Assembly: GCA_963662175.1 (NCBI GenBank)
Contig: OY759220.1
Coordinates: 45,418,136-45,482,135, forward strand
Direction: 5' to 3'
DNA length: 64,000 bases
From: Aradus depressus
Taxonomy: Eukaryota; Arthropoda; Insecta; Hemiptera; Aradidae
The stretch's first letter is position 1, and the number at the start of each line of letters is the position of its first letter. The notes under the pieces are model-generated. The model saw only the letters and a program-made list of their open reading frames with translations. It made no database searches and was not told the DNA's origin. Shown here piece by piece: positions 63,115 to 64,000 of this stretch. The position numbers and the translations under genes were made by a program.

Positions 63115-63490
63115 TTAATATTTAGAGAATGGGTAGATATAAAAAGAATCTTCCATTTTTCCTGACTAATTTAACTGAAAATCAACTTGTCTCTTTAATA
63201 TGGACTTCTAAATTCACATTTAAAATTTCGGGTCGATTTATGTCGGTCATTGATGTCATTGTTCTGTCTATACATTATGGTCGAAATGATTTTTTGTTTG
63301 ACCAGTGTCTATCTGAGCTTCACGGGAAAACGGCTTAACATATATCCATGAAATTTGCGGAGCATTTTAAGGTTCATCTAACTTAGAATATAAGATATGT
63401 GGCAGCTGGAAATTTTGAACAGAAGGGAGGATTGCGGGGGAGCGAAACATAAAAAGAGTACTAGCTCTTTAACGGTTGATGAGGTCGGTT
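63115..63490. repeat. Family A scrap and diverged 143-bp Helitron unit
   Basis: 63150-63250 has family A words on the - strand (CTGAAAATCAACTTGT, AAAATTTCGGGTCGATT). 63300-63480 follows the order of a 143-bp unit (ATGAAATTTG, TTTTGAACAGAAGGGAGG, GGGGG, CTAGCTCTTTAACGGTTGAT) at low identity, with a Helitron-like ACGGCTTAA before it. Confidence 0.5.
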
Positions 63491-64000
63491 AGAGTTAGAG
63501 TTAGACCTTGGAAATAAAGAATCAAATCGGGCAACCTGTTGGTAGTAAATGAGAAAAGATTTCATGCAAAGATAGAATGCGAACAGGACTTCCTCCCCTT
63601 AGTGTGCAACCAGCGTATATCTCCCCAGGGCTATCTGGCGGCATAAAAAATAACCAGGCACATCTTTCTCAACACAAATAACATTCTCCTATCCCAAGGA
63701 TTATGTGCATTTGGAGGTCCACAGACCCTGTTAACTAACGGGCCTGTCTCAGTCCTATCAGTAGACTTGTAAACGTTCAATCAGTGGCGTCGCTACTGGG
63801 GTGCTGTAGGCGGATCGCCCTGGTTGACACCTGTCACACGTCCAAAAAAAAGTTATATAAAAATATACAAAAATGTTTTCTTTTTCATTCATTTATTGAA
63901 TTTTAGTGACTATTTTTTATAAAAGCCGAAAACTTTTCTTTGCAAATTTTGAAATTTACTGAACAAAATTGTTTGAAAAAGGAAACAATATATAAAAAAA
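63491..64000. other. No recognised feature
   Basis: Starts with a short TTAGAG-type repeat (GGTTAGAGTTAGAGTTAGAC). The rest has no open frame or TE signal I can support. Confidence 0.4.

Noticed and set aside
63491..63515. Telomere-like repeat (TTAGAG)
   Set aside because: Only three to four short units, and not the insect TTAGG repeat.

Overview
The window reads as nuclear DNA of an arthropod, most likely an insect (a hemipteran is possible, but that is a low-confidence guess). It is AT-rich and has GT-AG introns, two dispersed multi-exon host genes, and most of its length is transposable-element (TE) sequence. No rRNA gene, bona fide tRNA gene, CRISPR array or bacterial operon was seen.

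Two host genes converge tail to tail. On the + strand, the last five coding exons of RIOK1 (pre-40S ribosome maturation kinase/ATPase) run from 1376 to 16745. On the - strand, ten exons of an ABCG1/ABCG4-like half-transporter run from 60419 down to 27401. They cover the Q-loop to the last transmembrane helix; the Walker A exon was not found and is probably beyond the right edge. All exon junctions I can see keep phase. The two stop codons are about 10.7 kb apart.

Layout. 1-1375: a broken gypsy fragment and a short Penelope-like (PLE) end element in a RIOK1 intron. 1376-16745: RIOK1, with a 104-bp tandem repeat that copies an exon end plus its splice donor, an antisense Ty3/gypsy element of CsRn1 type with LTRs, PBS, PPT and TSD (2653-7068), an RTE-like LINE (9604-11701), two LINE 3' fragments and an unclassified MITE. 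16.8-27.4 kb: intergenic DNA with a short Helitron, SINEs and an almost intact Jockey-clade LINE (22263-26486) with a 14-bp TSD. 27.4-60.4 kb: the ABCG gene, its introns filled by a second RTE-like LINE, PLE inverted repeats (one an almost perfect 2 x 657 bp palindrome), a piggyBac-type MITE, a GGGCCGTCC-type MITE, many copies of a tRNA-derived SINE and of a dispersed repeat called here family A. 60.4-64 kb: SINEs, family A and short repeats.

The most unusual region is 48153-59843, in the 16.7-kb ABCG intron. It is a composite Helitron: 5' TC ends, and 3' ends with a CCCGG/CCGGG hairpin followed by CTAG. It encloses three unrelated tandem-repeat systems (143-bp G-rich units, 33/66-bp units with open reading frames, 441-bp units). 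The last two are assembled into a 2045-bp higher-order repeat containing internal, unresolved Helitron 3' ends. It is followed head to tail by a 76-bp micro-Helitron and a third 442-bp Helitron. This looks like a rolling-circle element turning into a satellite array.

Exon calls rest on translated similarity recalled from the families plus matching splice phases. TE family names are from protein motifs and terminal structures read directly; no database search was possible.
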